DNA of 64,000 bases from Limnohabitans sp. DM1 (lineage in GTDB: Bacteria; Pseudomonadota; Gammaproteobacteria; Burkholderiales; Burkholderiaceae_C): the NCBI RefSeq assembly GCF_001269385.1, contig NZ_CXOO01000034.1, positions 1 to 64,000 of the forward strand. Reading direction: 5' to 3'. Both the position numbers and the translations under genes were made by a program. The notes beneath the pieces are model-generated. The model searched no databases. It was not told where the DNA came from and saw only the letters and a list, made by a program, of their open reading frames with translations. Positions within the stretch are counted from its first letter, which is position 1. Each line of letters begins with the position of its first letter. Shown one piece after another: positions 1-8,413 of this stretch.

Positions 1-498
1 GCGCCGGATCGAGCAGAAGACCGACAAGTCTCTCAAGGGCATGCGCTGGACTTTGCTCAAAGACACAGCCAAGCTCAAACCGGAGGCGGCAGCTGAACTG
101 GATGCGTTGATGGCCAAGATGACCGTCAAACGCACGGCCAGGGCGTGGTCCTACAAAGAGCAGTTGCGTGAGATCCTTGATCGAAAGCAGATCAACGTTG
201 TGCGAACCATGCTGGATCACTGGTGCACATGCGTGATGCGCTCCAAGGTCGAACCGATGAAGGACGTTGCCAAGATGATCCGCGCTCATATGGAAGGCAT
301 CGTGGCCTGGGCGCAGACACGCCAGACCAACGGATTCCTCGAAGCCATCAACGGTTTGTTCCAGGCATCCAAGCGTCGTGCGCGTGGGTTTACGCGAATC
401 ACAACGATCAAGACTGTCATCTTCTTGATCGCCGGGAGACTCGACTTCCACGCTATCAATCCTCATGCTGGGCAACCCACTTGAAATTCATCAGAGCC
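1..498 (+). mobile_element. right end of a truncated ISL3-type insertion sequence
   Basis: Only the right part of the element is in the window. It consists of the transposase C-terminus followed 10-14 bases after its stop by AAATTCATCAGAGCC (484-498). Read from outside this is GGCTCTGATGAATTT, which resembles the GGCTCT-type terminal inverted repeats of ISL3 elements. The stop codon lying almost inside the terminus is usual for this family. The exact end (498 or 499) and the 8-bp target duplication cannot be confirmed because the left end lies outside. Confidence 0.6.
2..484 (+). CDS. ISL3 family transposase, C-terminal part (5' truncated by window edge)
   Basis: The open frame enters from the left edge with no start and runs 160 codons to TGA. 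The C-terminal stretch with QTNGFLEAINGLFQASKRRA and then GFTRITTIKTVIFLIAGRLD is the well-conserved end of the DDE domain of ISL3-family transposases; the E in FLEAIN is the expected last acidic catalytic residue. The protein would cut and join the ends of its own element. Family members are usually 400-440 residues, so about 60 percent lies upstream. Nothing inside the visible part suggests decay. Its position next to the ABC importer operon suggests the element inserted upstream of that operon's promoter. Confidence 0.85.
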   Translation, partial: RRIEQKTDKSLKGMRWTLLKDTAKLKPEAAAELDALMAKMTVKRTARAWSYKEQLREILDRKQINVVRTMLDHWCTCVMRSKVEPMKDVAKMIRAHMEGIVAWAQTRQTNGFLEAINGLFQASKRRARGFTRITTIKTVIFLIAGRLDFHAINPHAGQPT

Positions 499-618
499 CA
501 AAAAATCTTCGACCTGACAAGGGTTTAGGATGAAGTGCTGCCTGTGCAGGTACTGGCACGGCTTGTGCAAGACTGTGTATGCAAAAAGCAGATCACGACA
601 CTTCCAACAGGAGATCCC

Positions 619-1806
619 ATGTTCCGTCGACACCTCACTTCCTTGGCCGCCTTGCCCTTGATCGCTGCCTTGCCTCTGGTTGCCATGGCCCAAGGCAAAG
701 ACATCAAGATCGCCCACATCTACAGCAAGACCGGTCCACTGGAAGCCTACGGCAAGCAAACCCAAACCGGTTTGATGATGGGTCTGAGTTACGCCACGGG
801 TGGCAGCATGACCATCAATGGCCGCAAGATCGTTGTGATCGAAAAAGACGACCAAGGCAAGCCAGACCTGGGCAAGAATTTATTGGCTGCGGCCTACGGC
901 GACGACAAGGTGGACCTGGCTGTAGGCCCGACCGCTTCGCCTGTTGCGCTGGCCATGCTGCCGGTGGCCGAGGAGTACAAGAAGATTTTGTTGGTTGAGC
1001 CTGCCGTGGCCGACTCGATCACGGGCGACAAATGGAACAAATACATTTTCCGTACCGGACGCAACAGCAGCCAGGACGCCATCTCGAATGCGGTGGCAGT
1101 GGACAAGGAAGGCGTGAGCATCGTCACCATGGCGCAGGATTCGGCCTTTGGACGTGACGGCGTCAAAGCCTACAAAGACGCGATCAAGAAAGCCAAGGTC
1201 GTTCACGAAGAGTACCTGCCGCCCGCCACCACCGATTTCACGGCTGGAGCGCAGCGCATGATCGACAAGCTCAAGGGTTTGCCCGGCCGCAAGATCATTT
1301 TCATCATCTGGGCCGGCGGCAACCCCTTCAAGATCGCTGACATGGACTTGAAGCGCCACGGCATCGAAATCGCTACAGGCGGCAACATCTTGCCCGCCAT
1401 GGTGGCTTACAAGCAGTTCCCAGGCATGGAAGGCGCGGCCTACTATTACTTTGGCATGCCCAAGAACCCGGTGAACGACGCCATGGTGGCTTCGCACTAC
1501 CAGCAGTTCAAGTCGCCACCTGACTTCTTCACCGCAGGTGGCTTCTCGGCTGCGATGGCTTTGGTCACGGCGCTGAAAAAGACCAACGGCGACACCAACA
1601 CCAACAAGCTCATCAGCACCATGGAAGGCATGAGCTTTGACACGCCCAAAGGCAAGATGACCTTCCGCAAGGAAGACCACCAGGCGATGCAGAGCATGTA
1701 CCACTTCAAGATCAAGATCGATCCGGCTTTTGCCTGGGGCGTGCCTGAGCTCATTCGTGAGATCAAGCCCGAAGAAATGAACGTGCCGATCCGCAACAAG
1801 CGCTGA
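619..1806 (+). CDS. branched-chain amino acid-type ABC transporter substrate-binding protein
   Basis: A periplasmic receptor of the LivJ/Peripla_BP_6 type, 395 residues, that would deliver a small ligand to the permease encoded downstream. An open frame extends 28 codons further upstream. The ATG at 619 is preferred because it follows AGGAG (609-613) and opens a classic signal peptide (MFRRHLTSLAALPLIAALPL, cleaved after AMA). The mature part begins with KDIKIAHIYSKTGPLEAYGKQ-like sequence, typical of the ligand-binding fold. It is first in an operon with two ATPases, two permeases and a hydrolase. The ligand cannot be read from sequence; branched-chain amino acids, short amides and aromatic acids are all carried by this family. 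Confidence 0.88.
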   Translation: MFRRHLTSLAALPLIAALPLVAMAQGKDIKIAHIYSKTGPLEAYGKQTQTGLMMGLSYATGGSMTINGRKIVVIEKDDQGKPDLGKNLLAAAYGDDKVDLAVGPTASPVALAMLPVAEEYKKILLVEPAVADSITGDKWNKYIFRTGRNSSQDAISNAVAVDKEGVSIVTMAQDSAFGRDGVKAYKDAIKKAKVVHEEYLPPATTDFTAGAQRMIDKLKGLPGRKIIFIIWAGGNPFKIADMDLKRHGIEIATGGNILPAMVAYKQFPGMEGAAYYYFGMPKNPVNDAMVASHYQQFKSPPDFFTAGGFSAAMALVTALKKTNGDTNTNKLISTMEGMSFDTPKGKMTFRKEDHQAMQSMYHFKIKIDPAFAWGVPELIREIKPEEMNVPIRNKR

Positions 1807-1893
1807 TCGGGTTCGTTTCATGGGCGTGGCGATGCCTTGGATCGCCACGCTTTGCACGCGATGGCGGTGCTTGTTGTTTTTTAAATTGATCTC

Positions 1894-2658
1894 ATGCTCG
1901 AAACCCAAAACCTGACTGTGCGGTTCGGCGGTCATGTGGCCGTGAATGCGGTTTCGTGCCGCTTTGCGCCCGGCACGCTCACGGCCATCGTCGGCCCCAA
2001 CGGGGCAGGCAAAACGACTTACTTCAACCTGATCTCGGGGCAGTTGCCTGCCAGTGCGGGCACGGTTCATCTGAACGGGCGCGAGCTGAGCGGTTTGAGT
2101 GCTTCGGCGCGCACCCGCGCAGGTTTGGGTCGTGCCTTTCAGCTGACCAATTTGTTCCCGAACCTGTCGGTGCTGGAGAACGTGCGTTTGGCGGTGCAGG
2201 CCACGAAAGAGGGTGCGCACCGCCGGGGCCTGAACCTGTGGAGCATCTGGAGCGACCACGCGGCATTGACTCAGCGTGCTTTGGAGATTTTGCAATCCGT
2301 GTCGATGAGCGCGCAGCAGGACGCCCCGGTGGCCAGTCTGCCGCACGGCGACCAACGCAAGCTCGAAGTGGCGCTCTTGATGGCGCTTGAACCGGCGGTC
2401 TACATGTTCGACGAGCCGACAGCCGGCATGAGCCACGACGAAGCACCGGTCATCCTCGACCTGATTCGCCAGCTGAAGAAAGACAAAACCAAAACCATCT
2501 TGTTGGTGGAGCACAAGATGGACGTGGTGCGTGAACTGGCCGACCGCATCATCGTGCTGCACAACGGCGCGCTGGTGGCCGATGGCGAACCGGGTGAGGT
2601 GATGGCCTCGTCCATCGTGCAAGAGGCTTACATGGGCAAAGCGAAGGTGGCCGCATGA
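1894..2658 (+). CDS. ABC transporter ATP-binding protein, LivG-type
   Basis: Cytoplasmic ATPase (254 residues) that powers the branched-chain-type importer. Walker A is GPNGAGKT at residues 34-41. The signature is LPHGDQRKL at about 149-157, the degenerate form typical of LivG rather than the canonical LSGGQ. Walker B with catalytic Glu is VYMFDEPTAG at 169-178, and the H-loop LLVEHKMD follows. It starts 87 bases after the receptor gene, and its stop overlaps the start of the next ATPase in ATGA, indicating translational coupling. LivG and LivF normally form a heterodimer, which fits the adjacent second ATPase. Confidence 0.9.
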   Translation: MLETQNLTVRFGGHVAVNAVSCRFAPGTLTAIVGPNGAGKTTYFNLISGQLPASAGTVHLNGRELSGLSASARTRAGLGRAFQLTNLFPNLSVLENVRLAVQATKEGAHRRGLNLWSIWSDHAALTQRALEILQSVSMSAQQDAPVASLPHGDQRKLEVALLMALEPAVYMFDEPTAGMSHDEAPVILDLIRQLKKDKTKTILLVEHKMDVVRELADRIIVLHNGALVADGEPGEVMASSIVQEAYMGKAKVAA

Positions 2659-3395
2659 ACAAGCCTGACATGAGTACGCATTTGCTGAAACTCGAAGGCG
2701 TGCACACGCACATCGGGGCTTACCACATCCTGCATGGGGTGGATTTGGTCGTGCCGCGTGGTGAGCTGACTTTGCTGCTGGGCCGCAACGGCGCGGGCAA
2801 AACCACCACGCTGCGCACCATCATGGGCCTGTGGCCCGCCTCGCAAGGGCGCATCAGCTTTGGCGGTGAAGACATCACGCAGCTCAATACGCCCGCCATT
2901 GCGCAAAAAAACATCGCCTATGTGCCTGAAAACATGGGCATCTTCTCGGACCTGACCGTGAAGGAAAACATGCTGCTGGCCGCCCGCAGCGCCCAGCACG
3001 CGGCCCAAATGGACGAAGCCCTGCTGCAGTGGATTTTCAAACTCTTCCCCGCAGTGGAGAAGTTCTGGAACCACCCGGCGGGCAAGCTTTCGGGCGGGCA
3101 AAAGCAGATGTTGGCGGTGTCACGGTCCATTGTGGAGCCGCGGGATTTGCTCATCATCGACGAGCCCAGCAAGGGCCTGGCCCCGGCCATCATCCAGAAC
3201 ATGATCGAAGCCTTCCAGCAGCTCAAGGCCAGTGGTGTGACGATTTTGTTGGTGGAGCAAAACATCCACTTTGCCCAGCAGTTGGGCGATAGCGTGGCGG
3301 TGATGGACAACGGCCGTGTGGTGCATGCGGGCCGCATGCAGGCGCTGGCCGAAGACACGGCCTTGCAACAATCCTTGTTGGGGCTGGCTTTATGA
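2655..3395 (+). CDS. ABC transporter ATP-binding protein, LivF-type
   Basis: Second ATPase subunit (246 residues). Walker A is GRNGAGKTT at 43-51, the signature LSGGQ at 145-149, and Walker B LLIIDEPSKGL at 165-175. The SKGL after Walker B and the short length are typical of LivF. It overlaps the preceding LivG-type gene by four bases and the following permease by four bases, so the set is likely one translationally coupled message. It would pair with LivG on the cytoplasmic face of the two permeases encoded next. Confidence 0.9.
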   Translation: MNKPDMSTHLLKLEGVHTHIGAYHILHGVDLVVPRGELTLLLGRNGAGKTTTLRTIMGLWPASQGRISFGGEDITQLNTPAIAQKNIAYVPENMGIFSDLTVKENMLLAARSAQHAAQMDEALLQWIFKLFPAVEKFWNHPAGKLSGGQKQMLAVSRSIVEPRDLLIIDEPSKGLAPAIIQNMIEAFQQLKASGVTILLVEQNIHFAQQLGDSVAVMDNGRVVHAGRMQALAEDTALQQSLLGLAL

Positions 3396-4378
3396 AGTTG
3401 TTTCAAGACGTGGACATCCGTCCTTTGCTGCTGGTGCCGCTGCTGGCTTTGCTGGCGTTTCCCTTGATCGGCTCAGGCTCCACTTGGCTCACGCTCACGG
3501 TGGCGGGTCTGGCCATGGGCATGATCATTTTCATCATGGCTTCGGGCCTGACGCTGGTGTTTGGCCTGATGGATGTGCTGAACTTTGGCCACGGCCTGTT
3601 CATCGCCCTGGGGGCTTTTGTGGCCACCAGTGTGCTGGGCGCTATGGGCGACTGGACCGGCTCGGGCGAGTGGTGGCGCAACATGGTGGCGGTGTTACCT
3701 GCCATGTTGATCGCGATGGCCGTGGCAGCCGCCGTAGGTCTGGCGTTTGAGTGTTTCATCGTGCGGCCGGTTTATGGCCAGCACCTCAAGCAGATCCTGA
3801 TCACCATGGGTGGCATGATCATTGGCGAAGAACTCATCAAGGTCATCTGGGGGCCGCTGCAGATCGCCTTGCCTTTGCCCGAAGCCATGCGCGGCTCGGT
3901 ATTGTGGGGCGACGCGGCCATTGAAAAATACCGTTTGCTGGCCGTGGTGGTGGGTTTGGCTGTCTTGGCTTTGCAGATGTGGGTGTTGGGTCGCACCAAG
4001 ATCGGTTTGCTGATTCGCGCCGGGGTGCAAAACCGCGAGATGGTCGAGTCGCTCGGTTACCGCATTCAGCGCCTGTTTGTGGGCGTGTTCGTGGTGGGCA
4101 GTGCGCTGGCGGGCCTGGGCGGCGTGATGTGGGGTCTGTACCAGCAAAACGTGGTGCCGCAAATGGGCGCGCAGGTCAATGTGTTGATCTTCATCGTCAT
4201 CATCATCGGTGGGCTGGGCTCCACGGGTGGGGCCTTGATTGGCGCTTTGCTGGTGGGTCTGATGGCCAACTACACCGGTTTTTTGGCCCCCAAGGTCGCG
4301 CTGTTTTCCAACATTGCGCTGATGGCGGCGATTTTGCTGTGGCGTCCTCAGGGGGTCTACCCCGTGGCCAACCGCTAA
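3392..4378 (+). CDS. branched-chain-type ABC transporter permease, LivH-type
   Basis: Integral membrane permease (328 residues) with about eight hydrophobic segments. The N-terminal half has LTLVFGLMDVLNFGHGLFIALG, the LivH hallmark around NFGHG. The cytoplasmic coupling region is near GYRIQRLFVGVFVVGSALAG, and the C-terminal GGLGSTGGALIGALLVGL is also typical. The start overlaps the livF-type stop in ATGA. It should pair with the LivM-type subunit that begins 11 bases after its stop. Confidence 0.9.
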   Translation: MKLFQDVDIRPLLLVPLLALLAFPLIGSGSTWLTLTVAGLAMGMIIFIMASGLTLVFGLMDVLNFGHGLFIALGAFVATSVLGAMGDWTGSGEWWRNMVAVLPAMLIAMAVAAAVGLAFECFIVRPVYGQHLKQILITMGGMIIGEELIKVIWGPLQIALPLPEAMRGSVLWGDAAIEKYRLLAVVVGLAVLALQMWVLGRTKIGLLIRAGVQNREMVESLGYRIQRLFVGVFVVGSALAGLGGVMWGLYQQNVVPQMGAQVNVLIFIVIIIGGLGSTGGALIGALLVGLMANYTGFLAPKVALFSNIALMAAILLWRPQGVYPVANR

Positions 4379-4389
4379 AGGGGCAGGGC

Positions 4390-5493
4390 ATGTTGAACCG
4401 TTTGATTTCCAACGACCAGCCGCGCAGCCGTTTGCTCGCTGCGGTGCTGGTCGTGATTTTGTTGGGCCTGGCCTTTGCACCGTTTTTGTTTCCGGGTGTC
4501 AAGGCCTTGTCGGTGGCGGCCAAGGTGCTGATTTTTGTGGTGCTGGTGGTCGGCTTTGATTTGTTGCTGGGGTACACCGGCATCGTGAGTTTTGCCCACA
4601 CCATGTTCTTTGGCATTGGGGCCTATGGCATCGCGATCTCGTCGAACACCTGGGGGCCGACCTGGGGTGCCATCGGCTTGGGTTTTGTGTTGTCCCTGGG
4701 CGTTACGCTGGTTTTTTCTTTGGCCATTGGCCTGTTTTCGCTGCGGGTGCGGGCGATCTTTTTCGCCATGATCACGCTCGCCGTGGCCGCTGCTTTTCAG
4801 ACCCTGGCCTCTCAGCTGTCGGACTTCACAGGGGGTGAAGACGGCTTGAGTTTCAAGGTGCCCGAGCTCTTGTCGCCGGGCACCGAGTTCAGCGACGAGC
4901 CTTTTTGGGGCGTGTCACTCGACGGGCGTTTGCTGTCTTATTACCTGCTGTTTGTGCTGGCTTTGGGCATGCTGCTGGCCATGCTGCGCATCGTCAATTC
5001 GCCATTTGGACGGGTCTTGCAGGCCATCCGCGAAAACGAGTTCCGGGCCGAAGCCATTGGCTACCGGGTGGTGGTGTACCGCACGCTGTCGAGCGTGCTG
5101 TCGGCCTTGTTTGCCTGTGTGGCCGGGGCCATGCTGGCGCTTTGGCTGCGCTACAACGGGCCCGACACTTCGCTGAGTTTTGAAATCATGATGGACGTGC
5201 TCTTGATCGTGGTGATCGGCGGCATGGGCACGGTCTATGGCGCGGCGATTGGCTCGGTGCTTTTTTTGCTGGCGCAAAGCTATTTGCAAGACCTGCTGCG
5301 CCTGGCCAGTGAAGCCACAACGGCGCTGCCTTTGTTGTCGGCACTGTTGTCGCCCGACCGTTGGCTGCTTTGGTTGGGCTTGTTGTTTGTGTTGTCGGTG
5401 TATTACTTCCCGACCGGGGTGGTGGGGCGCTTGCGCACCCGCGCCGCCTTGAAGCAGTCGTCCAAAAAGCCTGGCCTTGAGGAGGCGTCATGA
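4390..5493 (+). CDS. branched-chain-type ABC transporter permease, LivM-type
   Basis: Second permease subunit (367 residues). The frame is open for 137 codons further upstream, but that stretch is antiparallel noise within livH. The ATG at 4390 follows GGGGCAGGGC and begins a hydrophobic protein with LivM motifs: DLLLGYTGIVSFAHTMFFG, then FGRVLQAIRENEFRAEAIGY in the cytoplasmic loop, and IGGMGTVYGAAIGSVLFL near the end. Its stop overlaps the following hydrolase start (ATGA at 5490-5493), so the hydrolase is part of the same coupled operon. Confidence 0.9.
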   Translation: MLNRLISNDQPRSRLLAAVLVVILLGLAFAPFLFPGVKALSVAAKVLIFVVLVVGFDLLLGYTGIVSFAHTMFFGIGAYGIAISSNTWGPTWGAIGLGFVLSLGVTLVFSLAIGLFSLRVRAIFFAMITLAVAAAFQTLASQLSDFTGGEDGLSFKVPELLSPGTEFSDEPFWGVSLDGRLLSYYLLFVLALGMLLAMLRIVNSPFGRVLQAIRENEFRAEAIGYRVVVYRTLSSVLSALFACVAGAMLALWLRYNGPDTSLSFEIMMDVLLIVVIGGMGTVYGAAIGSVLFLLAQSYLQDLLRLASEATTALPLLSALLSPDRWLLWLGLLFVLSVYYFPTGVVGRLRTRAALKQSSKKPGLEEAS

Positions 5494-6356
5494 GCTTCAC
5501 ATCCCAATACATTCAATGCGCCGGCTTGGAAATCCATTACACCGATTGGGGTCAGGCGGAAAAGGGCACGGTGATCGCCTGGCACGGTTTGGCCCGCACC
5601 GGCCGCGACATGGACGAGCTAGCTGCGCACTTGAGCGCACGCGGCTGGCGCGTGATTTGCCCAGACACCGTGGGTCGAGGTTTGTCGCAGTGGAGCGCCG
5701 ATCCTGAAAATGAATACTGCCTGGCCTTTTACGCCCGTCTGGCGCGTGAACTGATGGACAAGCTGCAACTGCGGGCGGTGCATTGGGTGGGCACCTCCAT
5801 GGGCGGGGCGATCGGCACGGTGTGCGCCTCCGGCTTGCTGGAGCCCACGCTCAAGCACCGCATTTTGAGTTTGACGCTGAACGACAACGCGCCCGAGTTG
5901 GCTGGCGCAGCCATTGAGCGCATCAAAACCTACGCGGGCAGCCCGCCGAGCTTTGCCACAGTGACCGAGCTGGAGGCTTTTTTGCGGCAGGTCTATCAGC
6001 CCTTTGGTTGGCTCAGTGAGGCTCAATGGCGTCGCCTGACCGAGACCTCGGTGCGCCGCCTGCCCAATGGCCGCATCACACCGCATTACGACCCGGCCAT
6101 GGCCTTGCAGCTGACGGTGCACCCTGACGATTACCTGATTTGGCCGCATTACGACGCCCTGAATCTGCCTGTGCTGCTGCTGCGCGGCGTGACGTCGGAC
6201 TTGGTGCTGCCCGAAACTGCTGCGGAGATGCGCCGCCGGGGCCCGGGCGCACGCGGCTTGCTCAAGCACATCGAGGTGCCCGGCTGTGGTCATGCCCCGG
6301 CGCTGAATGTGCTGCAGCAACTCGAATGGGTGACCGAGTTCATCGAATCGACTTGA
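5490..6356 (+). CDS. alpha/beta-fold hydrolase linked to the ABC importer
   Basis: A 288-residue alpha/beta hydrolase, probably cytoplasmic because no signal peptide is seen. The oxyanion region is WHGLARTG at 31-38, and the nucleophile elbow GTSMGG places Ser at 103. The likely Asp is D237 in TSDLVL and the His is H268 in GCGHAP. Its start overlaps the last permease gene by four bases. That coupling suggests it hydrolyses an ester or amide brought in by the importer; this is inference, and the substrate is not identifiable. It could also be a haloalkane- or lactone-type enzyme of the same superfamily. Confidence 0.82.
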   Translation: MSFTSQYIQCAGLEIHYTDWGQAEKGTVIAWHGLARTGRDMDELAAHLSARGWRVICPDTVGRGLSQWSADPENEYCLAFYARLARELMDKLQLRAVHWVGTSMGGAIGTVCASGLLEPTLKHRILSLTLNDNAPELAGAAIERIKTYAGSPPSFATVTELEAFLRQVYQPFGWLSEAQWRRLTETSVRRLPNGRITPHYDPAMALQLTVHPDDYLIWPHYDALNLPVLLLRGVTSDLVLPETAAEMRRRGPGARGLLKHIEVPGCGHAPALNVLQQLEWVTEFIEST

Positions 6357-6448
6357 AGCGGATGATGAACGCCAGATGCCCAAGCGTTCAGCTTTCAGGT
6401 TTTGAAAAAATCCCGCGCTTCAAAGAGAGCAATGGCAATGGCTGATAT

Positions 6449-6560
6449 TCGCGAGCAGGGGCTCGCTTCCACGAGGACCGGTTCATTTTATTTGTGTGGG
6501 AGGCTGCCCCTGCGGCCGAAAGCCTGAGGTGCGACAGGCCCACTTTCACGAGCGGCAGCT
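6449..6560. repeat. REP-like GC-rich intergenic hairpins
   Basis: The 226-base gap between the convergent hydrolase and hemH genes has GCGAGC-AGGG-GCTCGC (6451-6466), a perfect 6-bp stem, and a second GAGC-GGCA-GCTC hairpin near 6550-6561. The text around the first stem, including GCTCGCTTCCAC, resembles REP palindromes that sit between convergent genes in many proteobacteria. It may also end transcription from both sides, although there is no strong T-run. Confidence 0.4.
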
Positions 6561-6582
6561 CGCAGCAACACCCATGAAAAGC

Positions 6583-7671
6583 TCAAACCTTCGAGCCGTG
6601 GGCCAAAGCCCGAGCCCGACTCGCGGTCAGCGCCTTCGCATCAGGCGCTGACAAGTTCCAGGCCTGCATGTGGTCCAGGCTGATGTCGGCCAGTGCCTCG
6701 ATCCACTGCGCGTGGTTGTTCAGGCAGGGGATGTAGCTGAAGCTTTCGCCGCCTGCGTGCAAAAACGCTTCTTGCGCTTCTTGCTGGATCTCTTCCAGCG
6801 TTTCCAGGCAGTCGCTGGTGAAGCCCGGGCAGATCACATCGACTTTTTTCACGCCTTGCCCGGCCATGGCCACCAAGGTGGGCTCGGTGTAGGGCTCCAG
6901 CCACTTGGCCTTGCCAAAGCGCGACTGGAAGGTGAGTTTGTACTGGTCTTTGGTCAGGTTCAGCGCTTCGGCCAGCAAGCGGCCGGTTTTCATGCATTCG
7001 CAGTGATAAGGGTCACCCAGCTGCAAAGTGCGCTCGGGCACGCCGTGAAAGCTCATGACCAGTTGCTCGGCCCGGCCGTGGGTGGCCCAGTGTTCACGCA
7101 CCGTTTGCGCCAGCGAGGCGATGTAGCGCGGGTCGTCGTGGTAGTGGTTGACAAAGCGCATCTCGGGGATGAGCCGCGTTTTGAGGCCCCAGCGGTACAC
7201 CGCGTCAAACACACTGGCCGTGGTGGTGCCACTGTATTGCGGGTAGGCGGGCACGATGAGCACGCGCTGCACGCCTTCGGCCTTCAAGGCGTCGAGCTGC
7301 GCCGGGATGGACGGCTGGCCGTAGCGCATGGCGTAACGCACGGCCACATGGTGGCCACGCTCTTGCAAGGCAGTGCCCAGCGATTGGGCTTGTTGTTCGG
7401 TGAAGGCTTTGAGGGGTGAGCCCTGCTCGGTCCAGATGCTGGCGTATTTGGCGGCCGATTTGGCCGGGCGCACGCGCAAGATGATGCCGTGCAGGATCAA
7501 CCACCAGATGGGTTTGGGAATCTCCACCACGCGGCTGTCGCCCAGAAACTCGGCCAGGTATTTGCGCAGTGCAGGGGCCGTGGGGGCGCTGGGTGTGCCC
7601 AGGTTGCAGTACAGCACCGCTGTGCGGGCGGCCTGACCATGCTGGAAGGAGGGTTCTTTTTGAAATGCCAT
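6583..7671 (-). CDS. hemH: ferrochelatase
   Basis: Inserts Fe2+ into protoporphyrin IX, the last step of protoheme synthesis. 362 residues, normal for beta-proteobacterial HemH. Family motifs include VLYCNLGTPSAPTAPALRKYLAEFL-type N-terminus, YPQYSGTTTASV, MSFHGVPER carrying the metal-binding His, and CPGFTSDCLETLEEI with the conserved Glu. The frame is open for 67 codons further upstream, but ATG at 7671 follows GGGAGAATACCGC and starts the conserved protein, so the longer form is rejected. It diverges from the HAD hydrolase with starts only 19 bases apart, so the two 5' regions overlap. Confidence 0.95.
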   Translation of the reverse strand: MAFQKEPSFQHGQAARTAVLYCNLGTPSAPTAPALRKYLAEFLGDSRVVEIPKPIWWLILHGIILRVRPAKSAAKYASIWTEQGSPLKAFTEQQAQSLGTALQERGHHVAVRYAMRYGQPSIPAQLDALKAEGVQRVLIVPAYPQYSGTTTASVFDAVYRWGLKTRLIPEMRFVNHYHDDPRYIASLAQTVREHWATHGRAEQLVMSFHGVPERTLQLGDPYHCECMKTGRLLAEALNLTKDQYKLTFQSRFGKAKWLEPYTEPTLVAMAGQGVKKVDVICPGFTSDCLETLEEIQQEAQEAFLHAGGESFSYIPCLNNHAQWIEALADISLDHMQAWNLSAPDAKALTASRARALAHGSKV

Positions 7672-7690
7672 GCGGTATTCTCCCACCACC

Positions 7691-8413
7691 ATGATTGACA
7701 TTTCCCGAATCAAAGCCATTACCCTCGATCTGGACGACACATTGTGGCCCGTTTGGCCCACGATTGGCCGTGCCGAGGTGGTTTTACAGACCTGGCTGAA
7801 CACCCACGCCCCTGGCGCCGCAGCGCTGTCGGCCGACGCAGAACTCAAAAAAGCCGTTCGCGCCGAGATCAATGCCCGCCATGCCGACCGTGCGCATGAT
7901 TTGTCGTTTTTGCGCCGGGAGTCGATCCGCGCCTTGCTGCATCAAGCCGGGGAGCCCGTGCACCTGGCCGAGGCGGCTTTTGAGGTGTTTTTTGCCGAGC
8001 GCCAACGGGTTGATTTGTTTGACGATGCGCTGCCTGCGCTGGCGTTTTGGAGCCAGCGCATGCCGGTGGTGGCGCTGTCCAACGGCAACGCCGATGTGCA
8101 CCGCGTGGGCATTGGCCAGCACTTTCACGCCAGCGTGAGTGCCCAGTCGCTGGGCGTGGCCAAGCCGGACTTGCGCATTTTTGTGGCGGGCGCCGCAGCG
8201 GCGGGTGTGCAGCCGCATGAGGTGCTGCACATTGGCGACGACGCGCACGCCGACTGCGTGGGCGCATTGGCTGCAGGCATGCAAGTGGCTTGGCTCAACC
8301 GCGAAGGCCACGACTGGACCCATGGCGACATGCGACCACATCTGGACGTGCCGGACTTGCACGCGCTGTGCGCCAGCTGGCCTGATTACGAACCACCGCG
8401 AAAGCCCACATGA
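7691..8413 (+). CDS. HAD-superfamily hydrolase (subfamily IA)
   Basis: A cytosolic phosphatase-like protein of 240 residues. Motif I is LDLDDTLW with the nucleophile Asp13 and the acid Asp15. Motif II is VALSNGN, and motifs III/IV are KPDLRIF and HIGDDAHAD. The order and cap position fit subfamily IA (haloacid dehalogenase/phosphoglycolate phosphatase-like). ATG at 7691 begins seven codons after the first possible start and matches the family N-terminus. It overlaps the following GST gene by four bases. Substrate unknown. Confidence 0.85.
   Translation: MIDISRIKAITLDLDDTLWPVWPTIGRAEVVLQTWLNTHAPGAAALSADAELKKAVRAEINARHADRAHDLSFLRRESIRALLHQAGEPVHLAEAAFEVFFAERQRVDLFDDALPALAFWSQRMPVVALSNGNADVHRVGIGQHFHASVSAQSLGVAKPDLRIFVAGAAAAGVQPHEVLHIGDDAHADCVGALAAGMQVAWLNREGHDWTHGDMRPHLDVPDLHALCASWPDYEPPRKPT

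Noticed and set aside
880-2622. 580-codon open frame antisense to the substrate-binding protein and LivG gene
   Set aside because: Rich in His, Gly, Val and Gln with no domain pattern; it is the complement of two clear genes with intact motifs on the plus strand.
7672-7872. 67-codon N-terminal extension of ferrochelatase
   Set aside because: Not part of the family and antisense to the HAD gene. The start at 7671 has a Shine-Dalgarno.
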